Below, piece by piece: positions 34,237 through 43,862 of a DNA stretch of 64,000 nucleotides. The first letter of the stretch is position 1. Each line of letters opens with the position of its first letter. The translations under genes were made by a program, and so were the position numbers. Below the pieces are notes generated by a model. That model had not been told where the DNA came from, did not search any database, and was given only the letters and a program-made list of their open reading frames with translations. Origin of the DNA: Imperialibacter sp040222385 (GTDB taxonomy: Bacteria; Bacteroidota; Bacteroidia; Cytophagales; Cyclobacteriaceae); the NCBI RefSeq assembly GCF_040222385.1, contig NZ_JAVKDF010000023.1, forward strand, positions 248,001-312,000. Reading direction: 5' to 3'.

Positions 34237-34262
34237 AGTAAGAGCAAACTTGAAGCAGGGAA

Positions 34263-35024
34263 TTAAAGCGTTAGCTGCTGACCGTCGTAGGCAAGATAGA
34301 TGTTTTCAGGCAATTGAGCAGAGACATCCCTGTGCGAGCCCAGCTTGTGGGAGATATGCGTGAAGTAAGTTTGGTCGGCTTTTAGCTCCTGAGCCAGAGC
34401 AACAGCTTCGTCCAGCGTAAAGTGAGAGATGTGAGGGGCTTTCTGCAATGCATTAAGCACCAGCACCTTGCTTCCTTTTATTTTTTCCTTTTCCTCTTCA
34501 GAAATGTAATTGGCATCAGTAATGTAAGTGAAATCGCCAATTCTGAAACCAAACACTGGCAGCTTGAAGTGCATCACATTGATAGGAGTTATTGTTGTTT
34601 GGCCTATGATGAATGGATTCCCGTCAAGTAGCTTTACGTCCACCAATGGAACGCCGGGATACTTGTGGTCGGCAAAGATGTAGGAGAACTCTCTTTTCAG
34701 CTGGGTGATAACCGCTGTGCTGGCATACACCGGCATGTCCATTTGCTGCAAAAAGTTGAAGCTTCTGATATCGTCCAGTCCGGCGGTGTGGTCCTTGTGT
34801 TCATGGGTGAAGATAACGGCATCCAGTCTTTTGATTCGCTCACGGAGCATCTGTTGTCTGAAGTCGGGGCCGGTGTCTATCACCAGGCTGAGACCATCAA
34901 CTTCGATATGGACAGAGGAGCGGAGGCGTTTGTCGTGAAAGTCAACCGACTGGCATACTTCACAGTCGCAGGCAATGACAGGCACTCCCTGCGAGGTGCC
35001 GGTTCCGAGGAAGGTCAGCTTCAA
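34263..35024 (-). CDS. Metallo-beta-lactamase fold hydrolase (PhnP-like)
   Basis: A 253-residue MBL-fold enzyme. It opens with LTFLGTGTSQGVPVIAC-x-C-x2-C (PhnP-like, cysteines around 19-24 that may bind structural zinc), has the catalytic THEHKDHTAG (73-82; His74, His76, Asp78, His79), the later metal ligands in VMHFKLPVFGFRIGD and YITDANYISEEE, and TYFTHISHKLGSH near the C-terminus. PhnP hydrolyses cyclic phosphodiesters, and many such relatives act on cyclic nucleotides or RNA ends; the substrate is open. It overlaps the following small gene by 4 bases. Confidence 0.87.
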   Translation of the reverse strand: MKLTFLGTGTSQGVPVIACDCEVCQSVDFHDKRLRSSVHIEVDGLSLVIDTGPDFRQQMLRERIKRLDAVIFTHEHKDHTAGLDDIRSFNFLQQMDMPVYASTAVITQLKREFSYIFADHKYPGVPLVDVKLLDGNPFIIGQTTITPINVMHFKLPVFGFRIGDFTYITDANYISEEEKEKIKGSKVLVLNALQKAPHISHFTLDEAVALAQELKADQTYFTHISHKLGSHRDVSAQLPENIYLAYDGQQLTL

Positions 35025-35296
35025 ATCTCCAGCTTGGTTTGGGTGAGTTCCAAAAGAAGGGATCTGTTTTTTTCGCTTAAGCCTTTTGGATCGATTTCTA
35101 TCGATTTTAATATCTCGAGCAAGGCATTGATTTTCCCGTCAAGAGGGAAATACTTATTGACAATGGCAATTTTGGTGTCTCTCAAAATGCAGTAGCCAGA
35201 ATGGAAACTACCTTTTTCATAGCGGAGAATGTAGTCCGACTCAGCGAAAATGTCTTCTAGTTTGTTGAGGAAATGTTTGCTGTATTTTACCTGCAT
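35021..35296 (-). CDS. Small protein of unknown function
   Basis: A 91-residue protein, not recognised. It reads as a mixed alpha/beta domain: LNKLEDIFAESDYILRYEKGSF, GYCILRDTKIAIVNKYFPLDGKINALLEIL and a C-terminal helix. It sits between the receiver protein (1 base) and the MBL hydrolase (4-base overlap), so it belongs to a tight leftward cluster of kinase, receiver, this gene and the hydrolase. The clustering is the best evidence that it is real. Confidence 0.7.
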   Translation of the reverse strand: MQVKYSKHFLNKLEDIFAESDYILRYEKGSFHSGYCILRDTKIAIVNKYFPLDGKINALLEILKSIEIDPKGLSEKNRSLLLELTQTKLEI

Positions 35297-35297
35297 A

Positions 35298-35666
35298 TCA
35301 ACTGGTATACTTCCTTACTTTTTCAACAAGTTGGTCAAAGTTCAAAGGCTTGGGAATGAAGTCATTGATTCCATTGGAAATAAATTCCTCCATGGTGTAG
35401 TTCCGGGCGTTTCCGGTTATCGCAACAATAGGTATGTTTTTTTTAGCCTCATCGCTTAGGTTTCTCACCTTTTTCGTGCACTCAATACCATCCATCACGG
35501 GCATGTTAATGTCCATTAGAATAAGATCAAAAGACTCTTCATTGAGCTTTTGAAGTACTTGCTCTCCATTCTTTACCGAAGTAATCTGAAAGTTTTGGAG
35601 CGTGAGAATCTTCTTGGTAAGGTTCTGAATAACTGAGCTATCTTCAGCGACTAGAATTTTTTTCAT
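35298..35666 (-). CDS. Stand-alone response-regulator receiver (CheY-like)
   Basis: A 122-residue receiver with no output domain. It has Asp9 in VAEDS, phospho-acceptor Asp52 in ILMDINMPVMDG, and Lys106 in FIPKPLN, the residues needed for phosphotransfer. It begins 2 bases after the hybrid kinase, so the two are co-transcribed; it probably receives phosphate from the kinase's own Hpt domain and acts as a signal by protein contact. Confidence 0.93.
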   Translation of the reverse strand: MKKILVAEDSSVIQNLTKKILTLQNFQITSVKNGEQVLQKLNEESFDLILMDINMPVMDGIECTKKVRNLSDEAKKNIPIVAITGNARNYTMEEFISNGINDFIPKPLNFDQLVEKVRKYTS

Positions 35667-35668
35667 AA

Positions 35669-38600
35669 TTATGATGAGGTTGAACTCGCACCCACAAATA
35701 ACTTGTAATTTTCTTTAAATTCATCAAAGCTGGCATCTATTTGAGCTAATTTCTTTTCTACCTCTTCGTAAATGCTACGTTTTAGTTCCTGTTCAAGCTG
35801 AGTTACATACCAGGCAAAACGTTCTATGCCCAGGGTTCCGGAGTTACCCTTCAAAGTATGTAGTTCCGACCTTAACACTTCGTAATTGCTCACTCTTAGT
35901 GCCTCCCTGCAGTTTGCAAGACTCTCCTGGGCCTCTTTTAGAAAATCGTTGAGTACCGACTCAACCATTTCGGCTCCACCATACTTGCTAAGCTCGTCCA
36001 GCACCAGCGTGTTCACAATCTTAAGGTCGTCAGGCACCTCGGCCATTTTTTGGACGACAATTTCGCTTGGCTTATTGTTCTCTATCCAGTCCACTACTTT
36101 TTGGATGATGGTTTTGGCCTGGATCGGCTTGGAAATATAGTCGTCCAAACCACTGTCAAGGAATTTCTTCCTGTCCTCTTCCATCGAATAGGCAGTCATG
36201 GCGATAATTGGGGGCTGATGGTCGAGGTTAAGCAATTTAATTTCCCGGGTGACCTGTACACCGTCTTTTTTGGGCATTTGTATGTCCATAAAAACAACAT
36301 TGTACTGGTGCTGTTGGATCATTTGAATGGCATCGTCGCCGTTTTCTGCGAAATCGACCCTGCATCCCGCTTTAATGAGGATATGTCCAGCCACTTTCCT
36401 GTTGACGTCATTGTCGTCCACCAAAAGTATATACGGAATTTTCTTGCTGAATACTTTCTGAATGGCCTCGTCGGTAAGGGGAAGGTTCCTTTCCTCGGGT
36501 TGCTCTATTATTTCAGCTTCGAAGGTAAACCAAAAGGTACTACCAAGACCGGGGGTAGAGTATACGCCGATTTCACCGCCCATTGATTTGGTCAACTCTT
36601 TAGATATTGCCAGCCCGAGGCCGGTGCCGCCAAATTTTTTGGTCATGGAGTTGTCAACCTGACTGAACGAGTCGAAGAGCTTTTTCAGGTCTTCCTTGCT
36701 GATCCCAATGCCCGAATCTTTGATCTTCACCTTCAGAATCAGGATGTCTCCCTTTCTCTTGTGCTCGTTAAGGCTGATGTAAATTTTGCCTCTTCCTTTG
36801 GAGAACTTGATGGCATTGGAGGTGAGATTTGAAAGCACTTGCAACACCCTGGTTTCATCGAGTAAGAAGTAGTCGGGCAGGCTTTTAGCTACAGTATACT
36901 GAAGGCTGGTTTCGTTGATGGAGGCCTGCTGGCTGAACAAGTTATAAAGCTTGTCTAAAGTACCTCGCAGGTTTACGGGCCTTTTTCTAATCTCCATTTT
37001 GCCCGCCTCAATTTTCGACAAATCAAGAATGTCGTTGAGAATGGTGAGGAGGGTTTCGGACGATTTTTTTATGGTTCTGAGGTACTCGGACTGCTCCTGG
37101 TCAAGTTGGGTACTCCCGATCAAATCCAGCATGCCAATGATTCCATTCATGGGCGTCCTGATCTCATGGCTCATGTTGGCAAGGAACCGCTCTTTGATTT
37201 TAAGTGATCTCTCAGCCAGTTCTTTTGCCTTGCGAAGCTCTTCATTGGTGCGGATCAGCGTGGTGATGTCTCTGGCAACACCTTCAATTTCAAGCGGGTA
37301 GTTTCTGCGATATACCAGGCGAATATTGCAGAGGCATTGTAAATCCTTGCCATCTTTTGTGTACAAAGTTGCCTCGAAGTTTCTTAGTCTTCTGTTCTTT
37401 CGAAGCTTACTGAATACACTGTGAATGGAGTCAGACGAACTGAAAAGTTCGTCTATATTTTTTCCTATTACCTCCTTAGATGTGTAGCCTAAAAGCTCTA
37501 TGACTGATGGGCTGATCATAGTTATTTTCCCCTTGGCATCGCAACGGAAATAAATGTCCTGGAAGGATTCGAAGATATTCCTGAATTTTTCTTCGCTTTC
37601 CTGTAGTGCCACTTCGGAAAGCTTCTTCTCGGTAATGTCATTGGCTATGACTGAAATCTCTTCGATGGAGCCGTCAGGAAGGAAGATTGGGTTGAGGAAT
37701 ACATCTCTCCATATTTTGTTGCCCTTGAGGTCAGTGACCTGGCTTTGGAAGTTGACAATTTCGCCGCTAAACGCACGGTCGTACTTGGTTTTCCAGAAAT
37801 CGCTGAGGCTGGGTACCAGAAAGTCGAAGCCGCTCTGACCACCCAGAGAGGGGGTAATGCCATAGTATCGCTGTAGCGCATCAGCATAGTTTTGATTGAA
37901 AGAAGTGAAGCAGTAGCTCCTGTCTATCGACCAGATTTGGTGAGTGGTAGACTCAAAAATTGCCTTTAGCCTGGCGCTTTGGCTAATGATTTTCGCTTCG
38001 TTTGACTTGCGTTCGAGCGCAAGAGAGACCTGACTGGAGATGAAATCCAGCAGTTCCAGGTCTTTGTGGTTATAGGCCGTTCGGTCTTTGTAGGAATGGA
38101 ATGAAATAACGCCCGCCGGTTTGCCATCGACATTGACCTGCACTCCCAGCCAGATTAGCGGAAGCTTGGCATGAAGTGGCAGTTTTTTATTATCCGCAAT
38201 TCTTCGAATGCCGTCTTCGTAAATAATTAGCGGCTTGCTTCTCTCAAATGTGAATTCAGCCAGTAGTTTGGTGATGCTCTTCAGCTGCTTGACTTCCGCC
38301 GGCTCCTCCAACTCGGTTATCAGGTAAGGGAACTGGATTTTCCCTGTTTTTTCATCTTTGAGACTGATGGCAAAATTCTGAATCTTAAGTATTTTGTTTA
38401 GCTCCTCAAATACGTTTCGGTACAGCGCATCGAGGTTGCTGCTGGTGGTGGTTAGGTTGGCAATTTTGTAGTAGAGGCTTTGTGCTTTTTCAGCACGAAT
38501 CCTTTCTGTAATGTCGTAAAAGATACCTCTAAACTCTGTCGGGCTGCCATCCTGAATAGTGCAGTTGACACGCCCGGAAACGTAAATATTCTTACCAAAC

Positions 38601-40087
38601 TTGCTGATAAAAACAGTTTCAAACTTCTCGATCCGCTCCCCGTGCCCAATTTGGTTCAGGTTCTCAATTGTGCTGCTCTGGTAGTCTTTCGGTATTAAAT
38701 CAGTAAGCCTCAGTTGGCTTATTTCTTCGTCATTGTACCCGAGTTTGGTTTTCCAGGCTTCATTCACGAACCTGAATTCTCCCTCCGATGTGAAAATTTG
38801 AATAAGGTCGCTCGAATTGTCAAAGAGTTCCTTGAGCTGGGCGTTGGTCTTTTCCAACTCTTGTCGAACCTTCCGTCGTTCTGTAATATTTTCTCCAACG
38901 ATGGTGATGCCAATTACCTGGCCCTTCGCATTCTTAAGTATAATGGAGCTGAACCGTATAATCAGAATTTCGTCTCCGTCCAGCGTGATCACGCCAGTTA
39001 GCGCTTCGGTGTAGTCCTCTCTCTCGACCAGCGTTCTGAAGCTTTTTTTGGTTACGTTGTCACCGCCGTAGGGCTGAAATACCTCAAAGAGACTCTTTCC
39101 CATAAGGTCGCCAGCGGGCTTCCGGGTGGCCTTCAAAAACGCTTCATTGCAAAAAGTGATAACACCCTCGCTGTTGGTAGTAAGCGAGAGTATTTTAGAC
39201 TGGTTGAGTGATTTTTGAAGCTTTTTTTCGCTTTCCAATAAGGCTTTTTCACGACTTTCGGCTTCTTCTGCCAGCTTCCTCTCGGTAATGTCTATGGTGG
39301 CGGAGATATAGCCGGAGAACTTACCCAGGCTGCTTACTCTCGGAATGCCGGTATCAAGTACCCATCTGTATTTCTTATCGTAGCGGCGAAGCCTGTAGGT
39401 AACTTCATATTTTTTGCGACGCTTGAATGCAAGATCCATTGTGACCAACACGTCGTTCAGGTCTTCCTCGTGAATGTTGGCGATCCAGCCATTGTTTTGC
39501 TCTTCCTCTACTTCTTTGCCGGTAAACTTGAGCCATTGCTTGCTGAAATAGTAGAAGAAGTTGTTGGAATTGGTCATTCTCAACAGCACGGGGGCGTTGT
39601 CGGCCAGAGACTGAAACGTCTTTTCTGATTCCAGAAAATACACGTCAGCATCATCGTCTTTATTCTCCAGCTTGATTGTGCAAAGCAGGTGGTTGTTTTT
39701 CTCTTCGGTTAGAGCCGACAGCTTTATTTTGGAAAAGAAGACCTTATCAGAGGAGTTTTGAATTTCTCCAACAAACTTTTGAGGGAGACCAAGCAGGGCC
39801 AGTTTTATTTTTTGTTGGAACTTGTCGGCTGAAGCACTGCCATCGGCCTGAAAATTGGGACAAAATTCAAAGACAGATTTTCCAACAATTTCCTTGCTGC
39901 CAACCTTGAAAACCTCAAGAGCTTTTTCATTGCAGTTGACGATGATATCATTGTTTAGCAACAGGCTGATGTCGTTGCTGTCTTCTATAGACGTTTTAAA
40001 CCGTGACTCTGCTATCCGAAGCTCAGTATTAAGCCTTTCGATCTCCTTCCGTAATTCTTCCGTAGTTTTGTTGTCAAGGCTGATCAT
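35669..40087 (-). CDS. Large hybrid sensor histidine kinase with PAS, GAF, receiver and Hpt domains
   Basis: A 1472-residue cytoplasmic multi-sensor kinase; I see no membrane segment or signal peptide. Order: PAS (about 25-140), PAS (155-270, ends in TIDITERK), PAS (290-405), PAS (420-530), GAF (545-690), PAS (705-830), PAS (840-960), HisKA with MSHEIRTPMNG (His974), HATPase with N box and DSGIGISKEDL and GGTGLGLAIS, receiver with FMDIQMPKKDG (Asp1268), and Hpt with ELHTLKGNSG (His1410). This is the full His-Asp-His relay with the last Asp in the next gene. The PAS/GAF input points to redox, light or small-ligand sensing. Confidence 0.95.
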   Translation of the reverse strand: MISLDNKTTEELRKEIERLNTELRIAESRFKTSIEDSNDISLLLNNDIIVNCNEKALEVFKVGSKEIVGKSVFEFCPNFQADGSASADKFQQKIKLALLGLPQKFVGEIQNSSDKVFFSKIKLSALTEEKNNHLLCTIKLENKDDDADVYFLESEKTFQSLADNAPVLLRMTNSNNFFYYFSKQWLKFTGKEVEEEQNNGWIANIHEEDLNDVLVTMDLAFKRRKKYEVTYRLRRYDKKYRWVLDTGIPRVSSLGKFSGYISATIDITERKLAEEAESREKALLESEKKLQKSLNQSKILSLTTNSEGVITFCNEAFLKATRKPAGDLMGKSLFEVFQPYGGDNVTKKSFRTLVEREDYTEALTGVITLDGDEILIIRFSSIILKNAKGQVIGITIVGENITERRKVRQELEKTNAQLKELFDNSSDLIQIFTSEGEFRFVNEAWKTKLGYNDEEISQLRLTDLIPKDYQSSTIENLNQIGHGERIEKFETVFISKFGKNIYVSGRVNCTIQDGSPTEFRGIFYDITERIRAEKAQSLYYKIANLTTTSSNLDALYRNVFEELNKILKIQNFAISLKDEKTGKIQFPYLITELEEPAEVKQLKSITKLLAEFTFERSKPLIIYEDGIRRIADNKKLPLHAKLPLIWLGVQVNVDGKPAGVISFHSYKDRTAYNHKDLELLDFISSQVSLALERKSNEAKIISQSARLKAIFESTTHQIWSIDRSYCFTSFNQNYADALQRYYGITPSLGGQSGFDFLVPSLSDFWKTKYDRAFSGEIVNFQSQVTDLKGNKIWRDVFLNPIFLPDGSIEEISVIANDITEKKLSEVALQESEEKFRNIFESFQDIYFRCDAKGKITMISPSVIELLGYTSKEVIGKNIDELFSSSDSIHSVFSKLRKNRRLRNFEATLYTKDGKDLQCLCNIRLVYRRNYPLEIEGVARDITTLIRTNEELRKAKELAERSLKIKERFLANMSHEIRTPMNGIIGMLDLIGSTQLDQEQSEYLRTIKKSSETLLTILNDILDLSKIEAGKMEIRKRPVNLRGTLDKLYNLFSQQASINETSLQYTVAKSLPDYFLLDETRVLQVLSNLTSNAIKFSKGRGKIYISLNEHKRKGDILILKVKIKDSGIGISKEDLKKLFDSFSQVDNSMTKKFGGTGLGLAISKELTKSMGGEIGVYSTPGLGSTFWFTFEAEIIEQPEERNLPLTDEAIQKVFSKKIPYILLVDDNDVNRKVAGHILIKAGCRVDFAENGDDAIQMIQQHQYNVVFMDIQMPKKDGVQVTREIKLLNLDHQPPIIAMTAYSMEEDRKKFLDSGLDDYISKPIQAKTIIQKVVDWIENNKPSEIVVQKMAEVPDDLKIVNTLVLDELSKYGGAEMVESVLNDFLKEAQESLANCREALRVSNYEVLRSELHTLKGNSGTLGIERFAWYVTQLEQELKRSIYEEVEKKLAQIDASFDEFKENYKLFVGASSTSS

Positions 40088-40174
40088 GCATCAAAGGTAG
40101 TCTGCCAAACAGGCGACGTATTGCCTAAAGTTAATAAAATTGCAAAAAGATAAGTAAACGAGCCTGATTTAAGG

Positions 40175-41104
40175 ATGCCAATAATGAGTCGCAGTGATAA
40201 AAAGCTGATTGTAATAGTAGGGCCAACTGCTGTTGGAAAGACCGACCTGGCTTTCGATCTGGCCAAAAAACTCTCAACTGAGATTGTCTCGGCTGATTCC
40301 CGGCAGTTTTACCGGGAGCTGGAGATTGGCACGGCAAAGCCCGAGCCTTTCATGCTTGAGGAGGTAAAGCATCATTTTGTTAACAGCCTGTCCATTGCCG
40401 AGGAGTACACTGCTGGACAGTTCGAAAGAGATGCGCTGACTGTGCTTGCAGATGTTTTTAAAAAGAGAGACGTAGCCATCATGGTGGGTGGATCGGGCCT
40501 TTATGTGCAGGCGGTGTGCGATGGCATGGATGAAATGCCTGTTATCAAAGAAGGTGTGCGTGAGAAGTGGAATGCGAATGTGGCAGAAAATGGTCTTTCG
40601 GAAGTGAGAAAATTCGTTGAGGAACACGACCATGAGTTTTTTCAGGAGGTTGATAAGAACAATCCTGTGCGGCTTGTGAGAGCAGCTGAGGTAATTGAAT
40701 CTACAGGGAAAGCGTTCTCCTCTTTCAGAGCCAGGCAAAGTAAAAGTGAGCGACGGTTTTCTACGATAAAAATAGGCTTGACCGCCGAGCGCCAGCAGTT
40801 GTATGACCGGATCAATCTGCGCATGGATCAAATGATCGCCAACAGTCTTTTTGAGGAGGCTACGGCGTTTTTCGGCAGCAGGCATCTCCAGTCGCTGCAA
40901 ACGCTGGGTTACCAGGAGGTGTTCGGCTACCTGGAAGGCAAATACGACAAGGCAGAGGCTATTCGCCTGCTCAAGCGTAACTCACGAAGGTATGCAAAAA
41001 GGCAGCTGACCTGGTTTAGAAAAGATGCGGAGGTTCAGTGGTTTGATCGGCTGGCAACTGCAGAAGTTTACAAAATGCTTCGTGAGAACGGGCTTAACGT
41101 TTAG
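40175..41104 (+). CDS. miaA: tRNA dimethylallyltransferase
   Basis: A 309-residue enzyme that puts the dimethylallyl group on A37 of tRNAs reading codons with U first. P-loop VGPTAVGKTDLAF (15-27), DSRQFYRELEIGTAKP (about 41-56) that binds the tRNA and DMAPP, and the C-terminal TLGYQEVFGYLEGKYDKAEA with RNSRRYAKRQLTWFRKD, as usual for MiaA. A second ATG at 40184 (MSRSDK) is the other possible start. It diverges from the kinase gene; the 3' end overlaps the converging 91-residue gene by 4 bases. Confidence 0.97.
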   Translation: MPIMSRSDKKLIVIVGPTAVGKTDLAFDLAKKLSTEIVSADSRQFYRELEIGTAKPEPFMLEEVKHHFVNSLSIAEEYTAGQFERDALTVLADVFKKRDVAIMVGGSGLYVQAVCDGMDEMPVIKEGVREKWNANVAENGLSEVRKFVEEHDHEFFQEVDKNNPVRLVRAAEVIESTGKAFSSFRARQSKSERRFSTIKIGLTAERQQLYDRINLRMDQMIANSLFEEATAFFGSRHLQSLQTLGYQEVFGYLEGKYDKAEAIRLLKRNSRRYAKRQLTWFRKDAEVQWFDRLATAEVYKMLRENGLNV

Positions 41105-41376
41105 AACTTCCTCAACTTCATAAGCATGGCCACAATCCGGTAGGGGAAGCTGGAAATAAGCTTGTTGTAACGAAACATCTGTGCTCTCAGGCTTCTAAGC
41201 TCTTTCGAGTCTTCTGAAGTCAGTTTCTGGTCAACTACTTCCAGGCTCCCGGAAAGCCCAAATTCACTGGTTGAGGTGAGTATCTTTTTTTTCTCAGAGC
41301 GAAGAAACTGGCTGACCACCATGCCCCAAAGCATCAGAAAAAGAGAAAGTGTCAGGAAGATGGGTAAAAAGCCCAT
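41101..41376 (-). CDS. Small single-pass membrane protein, unknown
   Basis: A 91-residue protein with one N-terminal hydrophobic segment (LPIFLTLSLFLMLWGMVVSQFL, about 4-25) followed by a charged region. It is not recognised. Its start is 5 bases after the pfkA stop, and it runs on the same strand, so it is probably co-transcribed with pfkA. The 3' end overlaps miaA by 4 bases. Confidence 0.6.
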   Translation of the reverse strand: MGFLPIFLTLSLFLMLWGMVVSQFLRSEKKKILTSTSEFGLSGSLEVVDQKLTSEDSKELRSLRAQMFRYNKLISSFPYRIVAMLMKLRKF

Positions 41377-41381
41377 GACAA

Positions 41382-42353
41382 TTAGATGCTAAGAATTTCG
41401 ACGAGCCGAATCAGGTCCTGATCAAGTGGCTTGGACTTAGAGATGGCAATTTTTAGGTTGGTGTATACCACTTCTTTGTCGATAATACCGACCATTACAT
41501 TTTTCTCTCCGTTGAGCAGGCCTTCTACTGCCGCCAGCCCGAGTCTGGAAGCAAGAATCCTGTCAAAAGCAGTGGGGTTACCGCCTCTTTGAATGTGACC
41601 GAGCGTGGAAACTCTGATGTCAGCTTTTGGCAAATGCGCCGCTACTTTGGCAGCAATCTCATGAGCATTCCCTTCTTCACCTCCCTCGGCTACCACCACA
41701 ATGGAAGAGGTTTTCTGAGCATCTTTACCTTTCTGCAGCGTATTTATGACTTCGTTGATGGTAGTAGAAGTTTCAGGCACCATCACCAATTCGGCACCAC
41801 CACCTATACCTGACTGGATCGCAATGTAGCCTGAGTGCCGTCCCATTACTTCTATGAAAAAGACCCTGTCGTGCGACATGGCCGTATCACGTATTTTATC
41901 AATGGCTTCGAGGGCAGTATTTACAGCAGTATCAAAGCCAATAGTATAATCTGAACCGAATAAGTCATTGTCAATTGTGCCTGGCGCACCCACCACCGGA
42001 ATGCCATATTCCTCAAAGAAGATATTAGCACCGGTAAAGGTACCGTCTCCACCAATGGCAATCAGGCCTTCTATTCCTCTCGACGAAAGCTGCTCATAAG
42101 CCTTCTTGCGACCTTCCTTGGTCATGAACTCTTTGCTTCTGGCCGATTTGAGTATCGTGCCACCTCTTTGAACAATGTTGCTAACGGAATAGGATTTCAT
42201 TTTGTAGATGTCACCTTCGATCATTCCGTTGTACCCATACTTGATTCCGTAGATTTCAAGTTCATGATAAAGGGCACTTCTAACAACAGACCTTATACAA
42301 GCATTCATGCCAGGTGCATCACCACCCGAAGTAAATACAGCTATTTTCTTCAT
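41382..42353 (-). CDS. pfkA: ATP-dependent 6-phosphofructokinase
   Basis: A 323-residue enzyme of glycolysis that phosphorylates fructose 6-phosphate. Bacterial type A pattern: VFTSGGDAPGMNACIR (6-21), IGGDGTFTGA (ATP site), PGTIDNDLFGSDYTIGFDTA with catalytic Asp, EVMGRHSGYIAIQSGIGGGAE and GHIQRGGNPTAFDRILASRLG. Length is normal for the E. coli-like enzyme (320). It is transcribed away from the glycosyltransferase gene from a shared 185-base region. Confidence 0.97.
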   Translation of the reverse strand: MKKIAVFTSGGDAPGMNACIRSVVRSALYHELEIYGIKYGYNGMIEGDIYKMKSYSVSNIVQRGGTILKSARSKEFMTKEGRKKAYEQLSSRGIEGLIAIGGDGTFTGANIFFEEYGIPVVGAPGTIDNDLFGSDYTIGFDTAVNTALEAIDKIRDTAMSHDRVFFIEVMGRHSGYIAIQSGIGGGAELVMVPETSTTINEVINTLQKGKDAQKTSSIVVVAEGGEEGNAHEIAAKVAAHLPKADIRVSTLGHIQRGGNPTAFDRILASRLGLAAVEGLLNGEKNVMVGIIDKEVVYTNLKIAISKSKPLDQDLIRLVEILSI

Positions 42354-42537
42354 TAAAAAACCATTTGTTTGCGCTTAGCTCGCCAACCTTCTGAAAAGAG
42401 AGACTTCTAACATTCTAAGGTAGGCACAAAAAGATAAATTTCTAGCGCTTTTCGCTAATGCGTGGCAAATCTACTATTAATCTTGAAATGGCCAATGGTC
42501 TCTTTTTGTATGTTTGCTTATTCTTAGCGTAGCCTGG

Positions 42538-43839
42538 ATGAAAAAACTGAAAGTATTGATAGTTACTTACTATTGGCCCCCAAGCGCAGGAGGGGGTGTT
42601 CAGAGATGGCTCAAGCTTTCCAGTCATCTCCCGGAATTTGGTGTAGAGCCCATCATTTTCACTCCGGAAAACCCGGCATTCAGCCTCAAGGATGACACAC
42701 TAACAAGGGAAGTGGCTGGCAATCTGGAGGTTTGGAAGTTTCCGATTTGGGAGCCACTAAAGTACTTCGGTAAGGAAGGGCAGCCCAGGCAGGGGCAAGT
42801 GCTTGAGAAAAAGAAGAAAGGCCTTCTTGATACGCTCCTTATTTGGGCCAGAGCTACTTTTTTTATTCCCGACCCCAGGGTCTTTTGGGTGAGGCCGTCG
42901 GTTCGCTTTCTGGCACCAATGATTAAGAGTAATGACATTGACCTGGTCATCACCACAGGGCCTCCGCACAGTATGCATTTGATTGGCATGAATCTCCAAA
43001 AAAAGACGGGGGTAAAGTGGGTAGCCGATTTCAGAGATCCGTGGTCAGAATGGGACATTCTCGACAAGCTTGGGGTGAAGGGGTGGGCTCGGAAACGCCA
43101 CGGTTTGTTAGAACGAAAAGTAATCAAAAACTGTGATTTGCTCATAACGGTGAGTGATAGCTGGGCGGCTGATTTTGTCCGATTGGGCGCCACTAAAACG
43201 TTTGTATTGACGAATGGGTACGACGAGCATTCTTTGGACATTGAAAAGGCGACGGTGCCAGGAGGAAAATTCAGGCTTGCACATATTGGCATGCTCAATG
43301 AAATGAGAAATCCTGTTGTGCTGTGGGAAGTGCTGTCGGAGTTATGCGTTGAAAACAGGGAGTTTGCTGCTGGTTTGGAAATTTACCTGGCAGGTATTCT
43401 TAGTGATCAGGTGATTGCATCTATCGAGGCTTTCCCCGAGTTGAAGGGTAAGCTGGTTGTTGATGGCTACCTGTCGCATGGAAGTGCAAGACGAGCGATG
43501 AAAACCAGCACGGTTCAATTGCTGGTAATGAATGATTCCGGCAATGCAAAAGGCCACATACCCGGAAAGTTTTTTGAATACCTGGAGGCCAAGCGACCGA
43601 TTTTGGCTATTGGCGACTCCGCTGGGGATGTTGCAAGGATAATAGGGGATACCGGGGCAGGTGTATGCCTTGGGTTTAACGACAAGGTTGGCATTAGGCG
43701 AGAATTGGAAAGACGATTTGCCGATTTCAAAACTGACCGACCATTTGCACCCACGCATTTCGATAAATATGCCAGAAGAAGCCTCGCTATGAAGCTTTCA
43801 AACAGGTTGTTCGAAATTTTTGTTGATAACAATCGTTGA
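42538..43839 (+). CDS. GT4-type glycosyltransferase
   Basis: A 433-residue GT-B fold glycosyltransferase. The N-terminal domain begins LIVTYYWPPSAGGGVQRWLKLSSHL, typical of GT4 enzymes of surface polysaccharide synthesis; ITTGPPHSMHLIGMNL and WVADFRDPWSEWDIL follow, and the C-terminal domain has FEYLEAKRPILAIGD, the donor-binding E-x7-E-like region. The longest frame starts 24 bases earlier; the ATG at 42538 puts the first strand at the usual place. The broken sugar aminotransferase follows 23 bases on. No membrane segment is seen. Confidence 0.87.
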   Translation: MKKLKVLIVTYYWPPSAGGGVQRWLKLSSHLPEFGVEPIIFTPENPAFSLKDDTLTREVAGNLEVWKFPIWEPLKYFGKEGQPRQGQVLEKKKKGLLDTLLIWARATFFIPDPRVFWVRPSVRFLAPMIKSNDIDLVITTGPPHSMHLIGMNLQKKTGVKWVADFRDPWSEWDILDKLGVKGWARKRHGLLERKVIKNCDLLITVSDSWAADFVRLGATKTFVLTNGYDEHSLDIEKATVPGGKFRLAHIGMLNEMRNPVVLWEVLSELCVENREFAAGLEIYLAGILSDQVIASIEAFPELKGKLVVDGYLSHGSARRAMKTSTVQLLVMNDSGNAKGHIPGKFFEYLEAKRPILAIGDSAGDVARIIGDTGAGVCLGFNDKVGIRRELERRFADFKTDRPFAPTHFDKYARRSLAMKLSNRLFEIFVDNNR

Positions 43840-43862
43840 CGCAGGGTTTAGCCCGACTATAT

